The notes: generated by a model from the sequence alone, not told the origin. Shown: positions 53,004-62,144, numbered from the stretch's first letter. The stretch is 64,000 nt of DNA from Leptospiraceae bacterium (GCA_020441005.1 JAGRNA010000048.1:16163-80162); one strand, 5' to 3'. Made by a program: numbers and translations.

Positions 53004-53222
53004 TTATTTTACTAAATGATGCATCAACTCCACTGCTATGCGCTCAATGGCATGCTCCAGATAGGCCTCATCATTGATGCGGCTTTTGAAGTCATGCATA
53101 TTGCGCATGGCAAATTGCCGGAGTCCCTTTTTGCGTAATAGCACGGGATCCGGACCGAAGTCTTCCACTTCAGGGTCATAGTTCTCTGTATCGCTTGCTT
53201 CCTCTTCGAGCAGTGTCTTCAT
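53004..53222 (-). CDS. Small hypothetical acidic protein
   Basis: A 72-residue protein from the ATG at 53222, with AAGGA at good spacing. The first half is acidic (LLEEEASDTENYDPEVEDFG), the second a basic helix (RQFAMRNMHDFKSRINDEAY, ELMHHLVK). No family was recognised. It ends two bases from the stop of comM, in convergent orientation. Confidence 0.6.
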   Translation of the reverse strand: MKTLLEEEASDTENYDPEVEDFGPDPVLLRKKGLRQFAMRNMHDFKSRINDEAYLEHAIERIAVELMHHLVK

Positions 53223-53437
53223 GGTTACATCCTTGTAACATAATAGTATCCATCCGTGGAATCTATGTGTCAGGGCCTCGGCCCTTATGAATACAAATTC
53301 GGCACCTTTAAAAAACAGGACGACAAGGATTCCGCCCCGGTCGCCCGCCTGTATCCTTTTTGACGGCCTCAATACGGTTTGGTTTAGGGCTTATGTCCCC
53401 AATTTTGCAATTTTTTTTAGAAAGGCGTGAACCTGGC

Positions 53438-53860
53438 CTAGATCTCCAGGTTATCGAAATATGTGATTGCAGGTCCATTTGGATGGGCCCGATTCTGCAC
53501 CCAGAGGAGCGCAAATCGAACGGTGCAATCACCCCAATCCAGTGGTAACGCCGCCAGGTCCGCCTCCCTGGGCCAGGCTGATTGCGCCTGCGCTTCGCTC
53601 AGAAAGAGATGCGCTCCCCGATGCCAGTTGCGACGCGCCTGGGCCTGAATGCCTTCCAGGGGATGCACCAGACTGCTGCTTTGCCAGGCCTTGACCTCGC
53701 TAAACTGGATGCTTTGATCCGGCGCGAAGGTGATCAGATCAAATTCACAAAAACGACAATGATAATTATGGCGAATTAAACGGTGGCCTCGCTCGGCCAG
53801 GTACTGCCATGCCAGACCCTCAGCCGGGTGCCGAAACTGAAAATCCAGGCGGCCCTTCAA
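53438..53860 (-). CDS. yraN: UPF0102 (YraN) family protein
   Basis: A 140-residue protein with GLAWQYLAERGHRLIRHNYHCRFCEFDLITF and QFSEVKAW, which give the E-x-D-x-I...E-V-K pattern of the restriction-endonuclease-like fold of this family. Function is not settled. The usual C-terminal part is divergent and longer, and a CxxC (CRFC) is present. It starts with TTG with AGGG 7 bases before. It stands in a tight run with the HD-GYP and FlhB-like genes, as in related genomes. Confidence 0.85.
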   Translation of the reverse strand: MKGRLDFQFRHPAEGLAWQYLAERGHRLIRHNYHCRFCEFDLITFAPDQSIQFSEVKAWQSSSLVHPLEGIQAQARRNWHRGAHLFLSEAQAQSAWPREADLAALPLDWGDCTVRFALLWVQNRAHPNGPAITYFDNLEI

Positions 53861-53901
53861 GGCGCGACCCTGTACAGGCCCAAGCGCAGCATCCGACCGT
53901 T

Positions 53902-55131
53902 TTAGATCTCGGCTTCCAGCTGAATGCCGGCACTGGCGGGAGAAATCGCGCTCACAATGTATAGCTCCGTTTTTTGGGTCAGATCCAGGAAGTACAAATC
54001 ATTGAAGGGCAGGCCTTCGGCATCCCGCATCAGGCGGATCACCGGCCGCAGGGGTTTGTCTGCCTTGCTGGCGACTACCATGCCGGTCATATCATTGCTT
54101 AGTTTAATAATGGATCCAATCGGGTAAATGGATACCAGGCCCAAAAAGAGACGCAGCAACTTGGGATCATAGGAGTGCATATCGACGCTCAGGATAGTCT
54201 TCATGGCTTCGTAGGGCAGATTGGCCTTGCGATAGGGGCGACGCTCGATCATGGCGGTATAGCTGTCCACAATGTGGGCGATGCGCGAGATTTCCTCGAT
54301 TTGACCGCCCTTGAGTCCCTGGGGATAACCCTTGCCATGAAAAGTCTCTTGATGCTGCAGCGATACATTGGCCAGACTGCTTTTCACCTTGCCCTGCGAG
54401 GTTAAAAGCTTGTAGCCCAGCAAGGGGTGAGCCTTGACATTGGCCCATTCCTTTTCGTTTAGCTGCTCCGTTTTTTCCAGGATATGCCCCGGCACAGACA
54501 GCATGCCGGTATCCATTAGAATCGTGGCAAACATCAATTCCTGCAAACGAGGCCGTGAGTAGCGCATTTCCTGGCCCAAAAGACAGGCATAGGCCCCGGC
54601 ATGCAAAGCGTGATGCACAATCCACTCCGGCGTAAAACGCGTGGCTTGAAACATGATCAGCATCAGCGGTTTTTCGCAGATTTCATTCGTCAGCCGGTTG
54701 GCAATATCAATCACCGCCCGGTTTTCAAACTGACGATTTTCGTATAAATTACGGATATTGGTATGCAGCACATCGGCGCTTTCCGAGAGCAGCCGCTTGA
54801 AATTGCGTTTGTTGCGCCGCAGCTGATCGTAGCGCTGGATAATTTTCTTGAGCGCATCATCCGGACGACTGATGAGTCCCGGATCCATAAAACCCGTGGC
54901 AGCGGGCGGCGGCGCATCGGAGGGGTCGTCCTCGTCCCTGGCTTTTTTGGCCATCAGGGATCCGCTGGTTTCCACCTCGGTGATCCCCCACTTTACCAGG
55001 CGCTCAATATCACGGCCCGAAATCTCCTGGTTGGCCTGCACCAGTACGTTCTCGGAATCAATAAAGACTGGTTGATCAAAAACCATACCCGGTCGCAACT
55101 CGGCTGTTTTGATTTTCTTTGGCGCGCTCAC
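53902..55131 (-). CDS. HD-GYP-like protein with degenerate active site
   Basis: A 409-residue protein. The N-terminal domain (PGMVFDQPVFIDSENVLVQANQEIS) is of the DUF3391-like type, then a linker with charged and proline-rich parts. The HD-GYP part keeps GYPQGLKG, but the HD pair reads LMDTGM where LHDIGK is expected, and the HHE motif reads QHQETFHGKGYP. Metal binding and cyclic-di-GMP hydrolysis are therefore doubtful, so it may sense or bind instead. It overlaps the FlhB-like gene upstream by 4 bp. Confidence 0.85.
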   Translation of the reverse strand: MSAPKKIKTAELRPGMVFDQPVFIDSENVLVQANQEISGRDIERLVKWGITEVETSGSLMAKKARDEDDPSDAPPPAATGFMDPGLISRPDDALKKIIQRYDQLRRNKRNFKRLLSESADVLHTNIRNLYENRQFENRAVIDIANRLTNEICEKPLMLIMFQATRFTPEWIVHHALHAGAYACLLGQEMRYSRPRLQELMFATILMDTGMLSVPGHILEKTEQLNEKEWANVKAHPLLGYKLLTSQGKVKSSLANVSLQHQETFHGKGYPQGLKGGQIEEISRIAHIVDSYTAMIERRPYRKANLPYEAMKTILSVDMHSYDPKLLRLFLGLVSIYPIGSIIKLSNDMTGMVVASKADKPLRPVIRLMRDAEGLPFNDLYFLDLTQKTELYIVSAISPASAGIQLEAEI

Positions 55132-55397
55132 AATCTGCTTTCCTGGCGCATACGCATGACCATGCCCAAAATGCCGGCCATGACCGTATATAGATTTTCT
55201 GGAATTTCACTGTGCAAAGGCAGACCGGCAGTCAACTCGGCCAGCGCAGGGTCCTGCACAATGTGCACCCCGGCGGATTCTGCCTGCTGCTGAATTTTTT
55301 CAGCCAATAATCCGCGCCCTTGAGCCAGTACGCGCGGTGCCTGATCCTTTTGGGGATCAAATCCGATGGCAGTGGCTATTTTATTGAATGGACGCAC
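55128..55397 (-). CDS. FlhB C-terminal-like protein (FlhX/YlqH type)
   Basis: An 89-residue protein beginning KIATAIGFDPQKDQAPRVLAQG, the pattern following the NPTH cleavage site of FlhB/YscU switch proteins, then LAEKIQQQAESAGVHIVQDPALAE and IPENLYTVMAGILG. The NPTH cleavage motif and membrane part are missing, as in stand-alone FlhX/YlqH. It may influence type III export specificity of the flagellum. It starts with GTG with AGGGAA upstream, and is coupled to the HD-GYP-like gene. Confidence 0.82.
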   Translation of the reverse strand: MRPFNKIATAIGFDPQKDQAPRVLAQGRGLLAEKIQQQAESAGVHIVQDPALAELTAGLPLHSEIPENLYTVMAGILGMVMRMRQESRL

Positions 55398-55534
55398 TTT
55401 AAACGTTCCCTTTACTATCGTAAAGTCGGGATTCAGTTATTGAGTACATGCTGGATTTATTCATGTTTTTGTCCACCCGAAACAGTTTTTGGCGACGGAC
55501 TTATAAACTGCGGCCAGAGCCGCAGGCGACATAA

Positions 55535-55891
55535 TCATGAGGACATAGTCGCGATCCGGTGACGACGCCGATGTCCGCGCGGTTTGAAGGTGGGTGCTTG
55601 CTTGCGAATAAAGCGCACAAAACTGACCAGCGCCGGATCCTGACGCAAGGCTGCCAGATGATGATAGTGCAAGGCCAGCTCCATTGCGCTATAAAGGCGA
55701 TGAATCTGGCTGTGGCAGGGGCGACAAATCAAGATCACCTGGGCCCGCTCTATGGCACTTAGACGGCGACGGATTCGGCTGCGATGATGACAGCTGCGCG
55801 GCACCAGATGATGACGAGTCAACGCCACCGCCTGGCGGTCACACAACTGACAGGTCGGCGCTTTGTTCTGTTCGGCCTGGGGTGGCAGCAT
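55535..55891 (-). CDS. HNH endonuclease family protein
   Basis: A 118-residue protein from the ATG giving MLPPQAEQNKAP. The HNH core has CQLCDRQAVALTRHHLVPRS, then ICRPCHSQIHRLYS: two CxxC zinc pairs and the catalytic HH. The tail is very basic (KPRGHRRRHRI), fitting nucleic-acid binding. A longer frame is open to 55972. No phage or restriction genes are near, so it may be a stand-alone nuclease. Confidence 0.8.
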   Translation of the reverse strand: MLPPQAEQNKAPTCQLCDRQAVALTRHHLVPRSCHHRSRIRRRLSAIERAQVILICRPCHSQIHRLYSAMELALHYHHLAALRQDPALVSFVRFIRKQAPTFKPRGHRRRHRIATMSS

Positions 55892-56122
55892 AATTGGACG
55901 GCAAAAAAAGCCGGGGCCCTCCGGCACAGTCGCCATGCTACCGAAATGGCAACCAGGCGTCAATGCTTGCAACAGAAGAGTCCGGAGAACAGCAATCTTC
56001 TATACCAATCCAATTCGCCGACTGAATCCGCTGAACCAAGACGTTTTTCAGCACTGGCTGCGCAAAACATCTTGTGCAGCCGAAGCGATGTGCAATTCTT
56101 GCCCGGCTTCCCAACCCTGGAT

Positions 56123-57241
56123 GTGAACCGGGATCAAGCACCAATACTTATCGCCACCGTGACAAGCCCAGCGCCCTATATTCTGACTGCCCGCACTATG
56201 CTGCCAGAGCATTACTACAGCCAGGATGAACTGATCTCGGCCCTGAAAGACCTTTGGGCGGCGCGTTTTTTTAACCTGGATCGGCTGGAACGCTTTCATC
56301 GCAATGTACTGGTCGGCGGGCGGCACATGGCCCTGCCTTTAGACGAGTACCGCCAGCTAAAGGGTCTCCAGGATCATAATGACGCCTGGATTCGAGTGGC
56401 AACAGAGTTGGGAGACAAATGCACCGCAGCAGCGCTGCAGCAGGCAGACATCGACTCGGGAGCAGTTGATCTTTTTGCCACGACCAGTATTACCGGCCTT
56501 GCCGTGCCGTCGCTGGAATCGCGAATCATGAACCGACAGGCCTTCCGCAGCGATTGTAAACGTCTGCCTTTGTTTGGCCTGGGCTGCCTGGGGGGCGCGG
56601 CCGGCCTGGCCCGCGTGGCCGATACCCTGCAGGGCCGACCTGATCAGATCGGACTGTTACTCTCGGTGGAACTTTGCAGCCTGACGCTGCAGCAAGAGGA
56701 TCTTTCTGTGGCCAACATTGTTTCCAGCGGCCTTTTCGGGGACGGTTCCGCGGCGGTCGTGCTAGCCGGCGCCGGGCATCAACTGGTCAGCGGACGCAAA
56801 AAAACCCTGCCGCAAATCCTGGCGACCCAATCCGTCCTGTTTCCCCAAACCGAACGAATCATGGGCTGGGACATAGTTGACACCGGCTTCAAGGTTGTGC
56901 TGGACCCGGGAGTGCCTGAATTCGCCGAGCGGCACCTGAGCGGCCACCTGCAGGCCCTGCTGTCCCGCCACTCCCTGCAAATTAATGATATTGATGTCTG
57001 GATTGCGCATCCGGGCGGACCCAAAGTGATCGATGCGATGGAAAGCGGCCTGGGCCTCGCGGCCGGCACCCTGGATCTATCGCGGCAAAGCCTGGCTGAA
57101 ATGGGCAACCTGTCCTCCGCCTCGGTGCTGAATATTTTAGACCGCCAACTGGAAGCCGATGTGCCCGCCGGCAGTTATGGCGTATTAATGGCCATGGGAC
57201 CTGGCTTTAGTGCCGAGTTTCTATTGCTGCAGTGGAATTGA
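56123..57241 (+). CDS. Type III polyketide synthase
   Basis: A 372-residue protein from GTG 56123; the frame is open upstream and a GTG at 56090 is possible. The thiolase-fold catalytic triad is complete: Cys155 in FGLGCLGGAAGL, His296 in WIAHPGGPKVIDA and Asn329 in EMGNLSSAS. LFGDGSAAVVLAGAG and a final GPGFSAEFLLLQW complete the chalcone/stilbene-synthase family pattern. Such bacterial enzymes make alkylresorcinols or alkylpyrones from fatty acyl-CoA. No methyltransferase or oxidase partner is next to it. Confidence 0.9.
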   Translation: MNRDQAPILIATVTSPAPYILTARTMLPEHYYSQDELISALKDLWAARFFNLDRLERFHRNVLVGGRHMALPLDEYRQLKGLQDHNDAWIRVATELGDKCTAAALQQADIDSGAVDLFATTSITGLAVPSLESRIMNRQAFRSDCKRLPLFGLGCLGGAAGLARVADTLQGRPDQIGLLLSVELCSLTLQQEDLSVANIVSSGLFGDGSAAVVLAGAGHQLVSGRKKTLPQILATQSVLFPQTERIMGWDIVDTGFKVVLDPGVPEFAERHLSGHLQALLSRHSLQINDIDVWIAHPGGPKVIDAMESGLGLAAGTLDLSRQSLAEMGNLSSASVLNILDRQLEADVPAGSYGVLMAMGPGFSAEFLLLQWN

Positions 57242-57378
57242 GTCCCGACTCTCTATGGAGCGGCTACGGTATCCATCCTTCGACGCTAATCTGAAGCGCC
57301 AAACGGTTGGCCAGCTGAAGTGCAGTACGGCTTTCATTTGACTGACGGTATTAGCGCCGGCTTACATTCACTGGCTGT

Positions 57379-57723
57379 TTATCCGAGCTTGTTTTTCTCG
57401 GCATTAAGCAAATTCTGGGTGATCAGCCTGATATTGTACTGGCGGTTATCGGCAAAGAGACGCATGTAGCGGGCCACCATCGTCACCATATCGTAGACCG
57501 AAAAATCGCGTAATTTTTTCATCCGGTATTGTCCATAACAGATTTGATCCACAACCAGGCGAGCGGCGCAGGACTGCGCCAGATAACGGTTCCAGCCCAG
57601 GCCGCATAAATACTCATAATGCAGCATGGCCGCCATCTCGATGCGGGCCGAGGAATCAGGTATATCCAGCAGTTCCAAATCCTCTTTTTCATTCAGATCG
57701 GACAGGCCGATCTTCTTTAACAA
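57379..57723 (-). CDS. Conserved-looking hypothetical protein
   Basis: A 114-residue helical protein (LSDLNEKEDLELLDIPDSSA, YGQYRMKKLRDFSVYDMVTM, NIRLITQNLL) with no signal or membrane segment and no family recognised. The start is a TTG without a clear ribosome-binding site. Composition and codon use are normal for the neighbourhood, so it is probably a real gene. Confidence 0.6.
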   Translation of the reverse strand: MLKKIGLSDLNEKEDLELLDIPDSSARIEMAAMLHYEYLCGLGWNRYLAQSCAARLVVDQICYGQYRMKKLRDFSVYDMVTMVARYMRLFADNRQYNIRLITQNLLNAEKNKLG

Positions 57724-58220
57724 CGGCTAGCGGCCGCTGGTTTTCAGATCGTGCAGCACTTCGGTAAAACTGCTGCCGGCATGCGCGCCAGCTGCACAGG
57801 CGCAAAGGCCTGCTGGGCCAGATTCAGGCCCAACGCATAGCGCCGGCCTTCCGGCTGCCGAGCAAAAGCACGCTCGGTTGCCGAGTGTCGCACTGAGCAA
57901 AGTAAATTATTGGCACCTGGTCGGTTTTAGATCAATTTGTTTCTCTACCCTTCGACAAGCGGTTGGTGCGCTCGTTGAACCACAGGGACCACGGGGCATT
58001 GACTCAAATTTGCCACTTGCACTGAGCGAAGCCGATGTGAGGGATTTGGGGCGCACTTCAACTAACTTGTGGTGAGCCTGTCAAATCATGAACGCGCACT
58101 ACTTTCCTGTTATGGGCGTGACGTTAATAAATTGTCATTTTTTCTGATAAAATTGATGTAATAAAGTATTTATACTATACCATACAAACCCAGATGGAGC
58201 GTTGCTATCTGGAACGAATA
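57724..58220. other. Intergenic region at a composition change
   Basis: About 500 bases. The left part is GC-rich, and from about 58080 the sequence becomes clearly AT-rich. It holds phrases such as CTTCGACAAGCGGTTGG and ACTGAGCGAAGCCGATG that recall dispersed repeats in other genomes. No gene was seen. Confidence 0.5.
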
Positions 58221-58511
58221 ATGTTTGAAGAATTAAAGCACAAGACACCATTTGATCTCTTGAGCATGCTGGATATTTTTTCTGGCATTGGAGAAGAAAG
58301 TAGTAAGCTCCTGCAAAAAAACATCCAGTTCGAATATCTCATTGGCAGACTAAACTCAGACAAGCAACAAAATTGTCAGCTTGCACAGGAAGCTCAACTG
58401 ACCCTGAGACGGGAAGCCTATATTAATGTGGAAGCACGGGCCTACGATTATTTCGGCAATTACAATATTATAAACAATCGGTTTTATTATAAATCGCCGT
58501 CAAGACCTTAG
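58221..58511 (+). CDS. Hypothetical protein upstream of hemerythrin gene
   Basis: A 96-residue protein from the ATG at 58221, with GGAA upstream; an ATG at 58194 is also in frame. It is helical (FDLLSMLDIFSGIGEESSK, LAQEAQLTLRREAYINVEAR) with an aromatic C-terminus. No family was recognised. It lies at the edge of the denitrification-type locus and ends inside a hairpin that may terminate it. Confidence 0.55.
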   Translation: MFEELKHKTPFDLLSMLDIFSGIGEESSKLLQKNIQFEYLIGRLNSDKQQNCQLAQEAQLTLRREAYINVEARAYDYFGNYNIINNRFYYKSPSRP

Positions 58512-58534
58512 TCATCAAAAAAAGCTGAGGTCTT
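58502..58534 (+). terminator. Hairpin at gene end, next to FNR-type box
   Basis: AAGACCTTAG and CTGAGGTCTT form a 10-bp stem (one G-U) around a 13-base loop. The second arm runs into TTGAT of the FNR-type site. Few T residues follow, so termination is moderate at best. Confidence 0.45.
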
Positions 58535-58547
58535 TGATCTAAATCAA
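58534..58547. promoter_or_regulatory. FNR/DNR-type site TTGATCTAAATCAA
   Basis: Perfect half sites TTGAT-N4-ATCAA. The centre lies 32 bases upstream of a perfect -10 box TATATT (58570-58575), as in class II FNR promoters. The predicted start of transcription is within a few bases of the hemerythrin ATG at 58584. Confidence 0.85.
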
Positions 58548-58583
58548 GGACATTTTTAGTATATAGTTTTATATTTAAATAAT

Positions 58584-59051
58584 ATGAGTGGCTTTTTCTT
58601 TACACTGCACCAGGATCATCAGCGCTGCGATACTGAAATGCTATCACTAGAACAATCTGCAAATAAACCAGATTGGCAGCAGACGAAATGGATACTGGCC
58701 AGGGTGCACAAACATTTTGAATGTCATTTTCAAGTCGAAGAAGAGATCCTTTTCCCATCACTGGAGCATTATCTGGGTCAAAGTATGGGACCATTGGCCG
58801 TCATGCGCATGGAACACGATCAGATTCGTCATCTATTCAGAGATTTAGAATCCTTGATCGAACAGCAAAAGGATCGTGACTTTAATGATGTCAGAGAAGC
58901 TTTGTTTATTTTAATCCAGCAACACAATGCCAAGGAGGAACAAATAATTTATCCGATGGCGGATCAATATCTTTCTAATGATTCAGACCAAATTTTAAAC
59001 CGCATAATCTCTCATCTGAGTGACAATTCCTGTTCGCAAAACCAGAGCTAG
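58584..59051 (+). CDS. Hemerythrin-like HHE protein
   Basis: A 155-residue protein with the di-iron ligands of hemerythrins: FTLHQDHQRC (His12), KHFECHFQVEEEILFP, MEHDQIRHLF (His78) and QQHNAKEEQIIYP. Such proteins bind oxygen or NO or help repair iron-sulfur clusters (YtfE/RIC). It is the first gene of an operon with DUF2249 and a membrane protein (spacings 3 and 8 bp). An FNR/DNR-type site precedes it. No ribosome-binding site is seen, in line with a leaderless mRNA. Confidence 0.9.
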   Translation: MSGFFFTLHQDHQRCDTEMLSLEQSANKPDWQQTKWILARVHKHFECHFQVEEEILFPSLEHYLGQSMGPLAVMRMEHDQIRHLFRDLESLIEQQKDRDFNDVREALFILIQQHNAKEEQIIYPMADQYLSNDSDQILNRIISHLSDNSCSQNQS

Positions 59052-59054
59052 CCT

Positions 59055-59273
59055 ATGACACATCAGCGAATTGAACTGGACTTAAGAGACCGGCCGGCGC
59101 CAGAACCTCTTCATAATATTTTACAATATATGGCCGTCTTACAGCCTGGCGATGTTCTATGTGCGCGTCTCCGGTCTGAGCCCTGTGCTCTGTTTCCCAA
59201 AATAGATCCCTCTTTATTTCGAGTCATTTTACATATTGAACCTGAAATTCTGTTACAAATAGAACGTATATAG
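59055..59273 (+). CDS. DUF2249 family protein
   Basis: A 72-residue protein with LDLRDRPAPEPLHNILQYMAVLQPGDVL and LFPKID, the DUF2249 pattern (TusA-like fold). These are commonly found with hemerythrin and NO or nitrite metabolism genes. Its role is not known. It is three bases after the hemerythrin gene. Confidence 0.85.
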   Translation: MTHQRIELDLRDRPAPEPLHNILQYMAVLQPGDVLCARLRSEPCALFPKIDPSLFRVILHIEPEILLQIERI

Positions 59274-59281
59274 GTCGCTCT

Positions 59282-60634
59282 ATGAGCTCTGGCATACAGT
59301 TTCAATCCACCCCCCCACTGCACATAAGCATGCGATTTTATGGTATTGCTCCTTTATTCTTATTGCTCATTGCAATTCTAATCTATAACCACAAGCTACA
59401 GGTGCAGAACCTTCATTGGCATTCGGACTGGATTGTAATAGCTCATTTGTTTGTCCTGGGTTTTATCTTAAATCACATCTATGGATCGATATTCCAGCTT
59501 TTGCCGGTTCTCGGCGCTCAAACACCCAAGAACGTAAATCAATGGAGCACGCCTCTTTGGTTCTTGCACAATGGTGGATTGAGCGTTTTTATTCTGGCCT
59601 GGCTGTTAAATAATAAACTTCTATTATGGGCAGGAGCCGCTAGTCTTTTTAGCGCTTTTTTAGTGTATGCACTATTCATTGTACTTTCACTAAAAAGCCT
59701 AATCAGGCGATCGCACATCCATAATGCACTACTCGATTCCCTGGGGGCTCTCTTTATGGGTTTAGTCTGGGCGGGATTCCTGGTCCTGGGACATGCCGGC
59801 AATCATTTTGTACTGGATCGCTCTGTGGCTCTCGGTTGGCATTTACGCAGCCTGGTTGTGGTCTGGCTTGTGATCAGTATCCATGCAATCAGCCTCCAGG
59901 TATTACCCATGTTTTTTGTCAGCCACCCGCTGCCAGAATGGTGGCAGAGACGAGCCAGTCGGTTACTCCTGGCTTTACTTTTATGTAGCACCATTAGCAG
60001 TGCATTCACGGAGCTCGGCGGCTATCAGAATCTGAAAGACCTGGTTTTTAACATCTTTACTTTTTCAGTCGCTACCTGGGTCTGCCTGTTCACCGGACTC
60101 AATTTGCGGGCACTATTGCACCGTACTAAAAAAAATCCGGATATATCTTTAAATCTATGGCTCTTCGGTTTTGGCCTGGCAGGCTTACTTGCTTTGATCT
60201 GGTTGATCAATAGTTTACCAGGATCATATTTACAATTACTCAGCTGGGGCTATGGTCGACTGGAGGCAATCCTTACGGGCGTGTGGTTATTGATCTGGGG
60301 TGGCATAATCATTCAGGCCATGATTCGCAAAATTATTCCATTTTTAATCTGGCAACAGTTGATGCAAACCGGCTCAAAGCCATTACCAATAATGGGCCGT
60401 ATCTTTCATCGCTATTTAGATTCATTGAGCGGATTCAGTGTATCAGTACTGGCTTTGTTTTATTTGATTTCCCCACCCGATTGGGAAGAGCGGGGATGGA
60501 TCATCGCAACGCTGCTATTGTTTTGGTCACTAAGCCACTCAGCTAATCTTTTGCGCTCGGCCTGGGTTTATTACCAAGCAATATCACGCGAGGCCCCAAT
60601 TAGTCCGACCAATCACAGCTCATCAATCACCTGA
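59282..60634 (+). CDS. NnrS/heme-copper-oxidase-like membrane protein
   Basis: A 450-residue protein with about 12 membrane segments and histidines inside them: IAHLFVLGFILNHIYGSIFQLLPVLG, LGHAGNHF, HLRSLVVVWLVISIHAISLQVLPMFF. This layout is shared by NnrS-like and oxidase subunit I-like proteins near NO metabolism genes. It is probably a heme or copper protein against nitrosative stress, with no proven catalytic role. Its 3' end overlaps the convergent SCO gene by 22 bp. Confidence 0.7.
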   Translation: MSSGIQFQSTPPLHISMRFYGIAPLFLLLIAILIYNHKLQVQNLHWHSDWIVIAHLFVLGFILNHIYGSIFQLLPVLGAQTPKNVNQWSTPLWFLHNGGLSVFILAWLLNNKLLLWAGAASLFSAFLVYALFIVLSLKSLIRRSHIHNALLDSLGALFMGLVWAGFLVLGHAGNHFVLDRSVALGWHLRSLVVVWLVISIHAISLQVLPMFFVSHPLPEWWQRRASRLLLALLLCSTISSAFTELGGYQNLKDLVFNIFTFSVATWVCLFTGLNLRALLHRTKKNPDISLNLWLFGFGLAGLLALIWLINSLPGSYLQLLSWGYGRLEAILTGVWLLIWGGIIIQAMIRKIIPFLIWQQLMQTGSKPLPIMGRIFHRYLDSLSGFSVSVLALFYLISPPDWEERGWIIATLLLFWSLSHSANLLRSAWVYYQAISREAPISPTNHSSSIT

Positions 60635-61305
60635 AGCAGTGGAGTCGCATTCTTGCCGATTCCCTCAATCCGCGAGACAATGATTCCTTCAGGTGAAACC
60701 AGACTGATTAAAGCAGAATGATTAAAATTACCGTCCGGAATTTTTTTATAGTTAATGCCCAGTAATACACTTAGAGAGCGGACCGTGTCAGCATCGCCAC
60801 TTAATAAAGTCCAGTCCTGATTCAGGTTTTGTTTCCTCTTGTACTCCGCCAGAACATTAGGCTTATCATTTTCAGAATCAAAGGAGACCAGTACGATTTG
60901 CACATCTTTTCCTTTTTCTTTCCGAATACTCTGGCTCAAGCGCTTTAAGTCAGCAGTAATTCGGGGGCAAACGGATTGGCAGCTGGCATAAAACATACTG
61001 ATTAGGAAGACTTTTCCCTTCATATCTGAAAATGCAAAGCTGCTTCCGTCACTACGGACTAATTTGCGCTGAAATTCATACAAACTGCCACGGGTCGCGT
61101 CCGTAGCTGGCATTAACGAAGATTCCGCTGAATGTGCGGCATGATCCCCCATATGAGATGAATGATCATGTTCACCTTTACAAGATAGCAAAACGACCAG
61201 AGCTAAAGTCAAACTGGCCAAGTTCATTATTATTTGAAAAGTACGGCGACTATTCTTATCTGCCATATCACTATTTATCTTTTTACAAAGCTTCCTAATT
61301 ATCAT
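60613..61305 (-). CDS. SCO1/SenC family copper chaperone
   Basis: A 230-residue lipoprotein (lipobox VVLLSCKG, Cys42) with a His-rich segment (GEHDHSSHMGDHAAH) followed by a thioredoxin fold. The copper ligands are Cys109 and Cys113 in YASCQSVCP, and His196 in FNHSALI. SCO proteins load the CuA or other copper sites of oxidases and reductases, and here could help copper insertion into NirK. GGAGA precedes the ATG. It is the last gene of the nirK operon (68 bp after the nirV-like gene). Confidence 0.9.
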   Translation of the reverse strand: MIIRKLCKKINSDMADKNSRRTFQIIMNLASLTLALVVLLSCKGEHDHSSHMGDHAAHSAESSLMPATDATRGSLYEFQRKLVRSDGSSFAFSDMKGKVFLISMFYASCQSVCPRITADLKRLSQSIRKEKGKDVQIVLVSFDSENDKPNVLAEYKRKQNLNQDWTLLSGDADTVRSLSVLLGINYKKIPDGNFNHSALISLVSPEGIIVSRIEGIGKNATPLLQVIDEL

Positions 61306-61373
61306 TTTAAATCTCCTTTTTTATCTTAATTCTTCATTTCAAAACTAAATATTTCTTTGGGACAGCCTCTAAA

Positions 61374-62144
61374 CTATGGGCGATTGGCAGCGCAACGGAA
61401 ACCAAGGTATTTGGAACTATACCAACCTTTTAATCCTGTACGAAAGCCATAGCGCATGTAGGCAGCATAATTGCTGAAATCATTAGAACTTAAACTACCT
61501 GCCCCACAAAAAAGGCTATTTTCAATATCCGGGTCTTGACGGGAATCTCCCGTTACAGATGCTGTGTTAAAATCGTATACCCATTCCCACATTAATCCAT
61601 GCATATCCTCTAAACCCAATCGATTGACAAATTGACCCATGTGGGGCATTGAATCCTGCCTGGGGGCAGCGTACCAATCCAGTATCAGTTTCTGCAGGTC
61701 GCGAATAGAACTACCTTTAGCAGGGAAAGAGGCCGCATATTCCCACTCTATTTCAGTTGGCAGGCGCTTGTTCTGACTTTCACAATATGCTTTAGCAGCG
61801 AACCAGGACACAAAATTAGCCGGTGATTTCTTTAATTCCTCTTCTGTGTTTTTATTCAGAGACCATTTATACAAGTAGTTATCATCGACATAGAGACGCG
61901 ATGCCCGGGCCCTATTCCATTCTGGATGTTCCTTTAAAAAAAGTAAAAAATCAGCTCGGTTAACCGGACGGGTGTCCAGATAAAAAGATTGAACTGCAAC
62001 AGGAACGCTTGATTTGTTCAAGCTTTCTTTTAAAAAAGGCCTGTGCCAACCTGCTGGCACCTTAATCATTGGAGATGCCAGCAGGTTATTACTTTGAATC
62101 AATAGCAGGTTCAGCAAGAGATAATGGATGTAAGAAGCTTTCAT
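61374..62144 (-). CDS. nirV: NirV-like SUMF1/FGE-domain protein
   Basis: A 256-residue exported protein with the FGE-sulfatase (SUMF1) fold: FYLDTRPVNRADFLLFLKEHP, SPANFVSWFAAKAYCESQNKRLPTEIEWEYAA, GLMWEWVYDF and YMRYGFRTG...YLGFRCA. A signal peptide is at the N-terminus. SUMF1 proteins next to nirK are called NirV; their role is unclear. It is 28 bp downstream of nirK. Confidence 0.82.
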   Translation of the reverse strand: MKASYIHYLLLNLLLIQSNNLLASPMIKVPAGWHRPFLKESLNKSSVPVAVQSFYLDTRPVNRADFLLFLKEHPEWNRARASRLYVDDNYLYKWSLNKNTEEELKKSPANFVSWFAAKAYCESQNKRLPTEIEWEYAASFPAKGSSIRDLQKLILDWYAAPRQDSMPHMGQFVNRLGLEDMHGLMWEWVYDFNTASVTGDSRQDPDIENSLFCGAGSLSSNDFSNYAAYMRYGFRTGLKGWYSSKYLGFRCAANRP

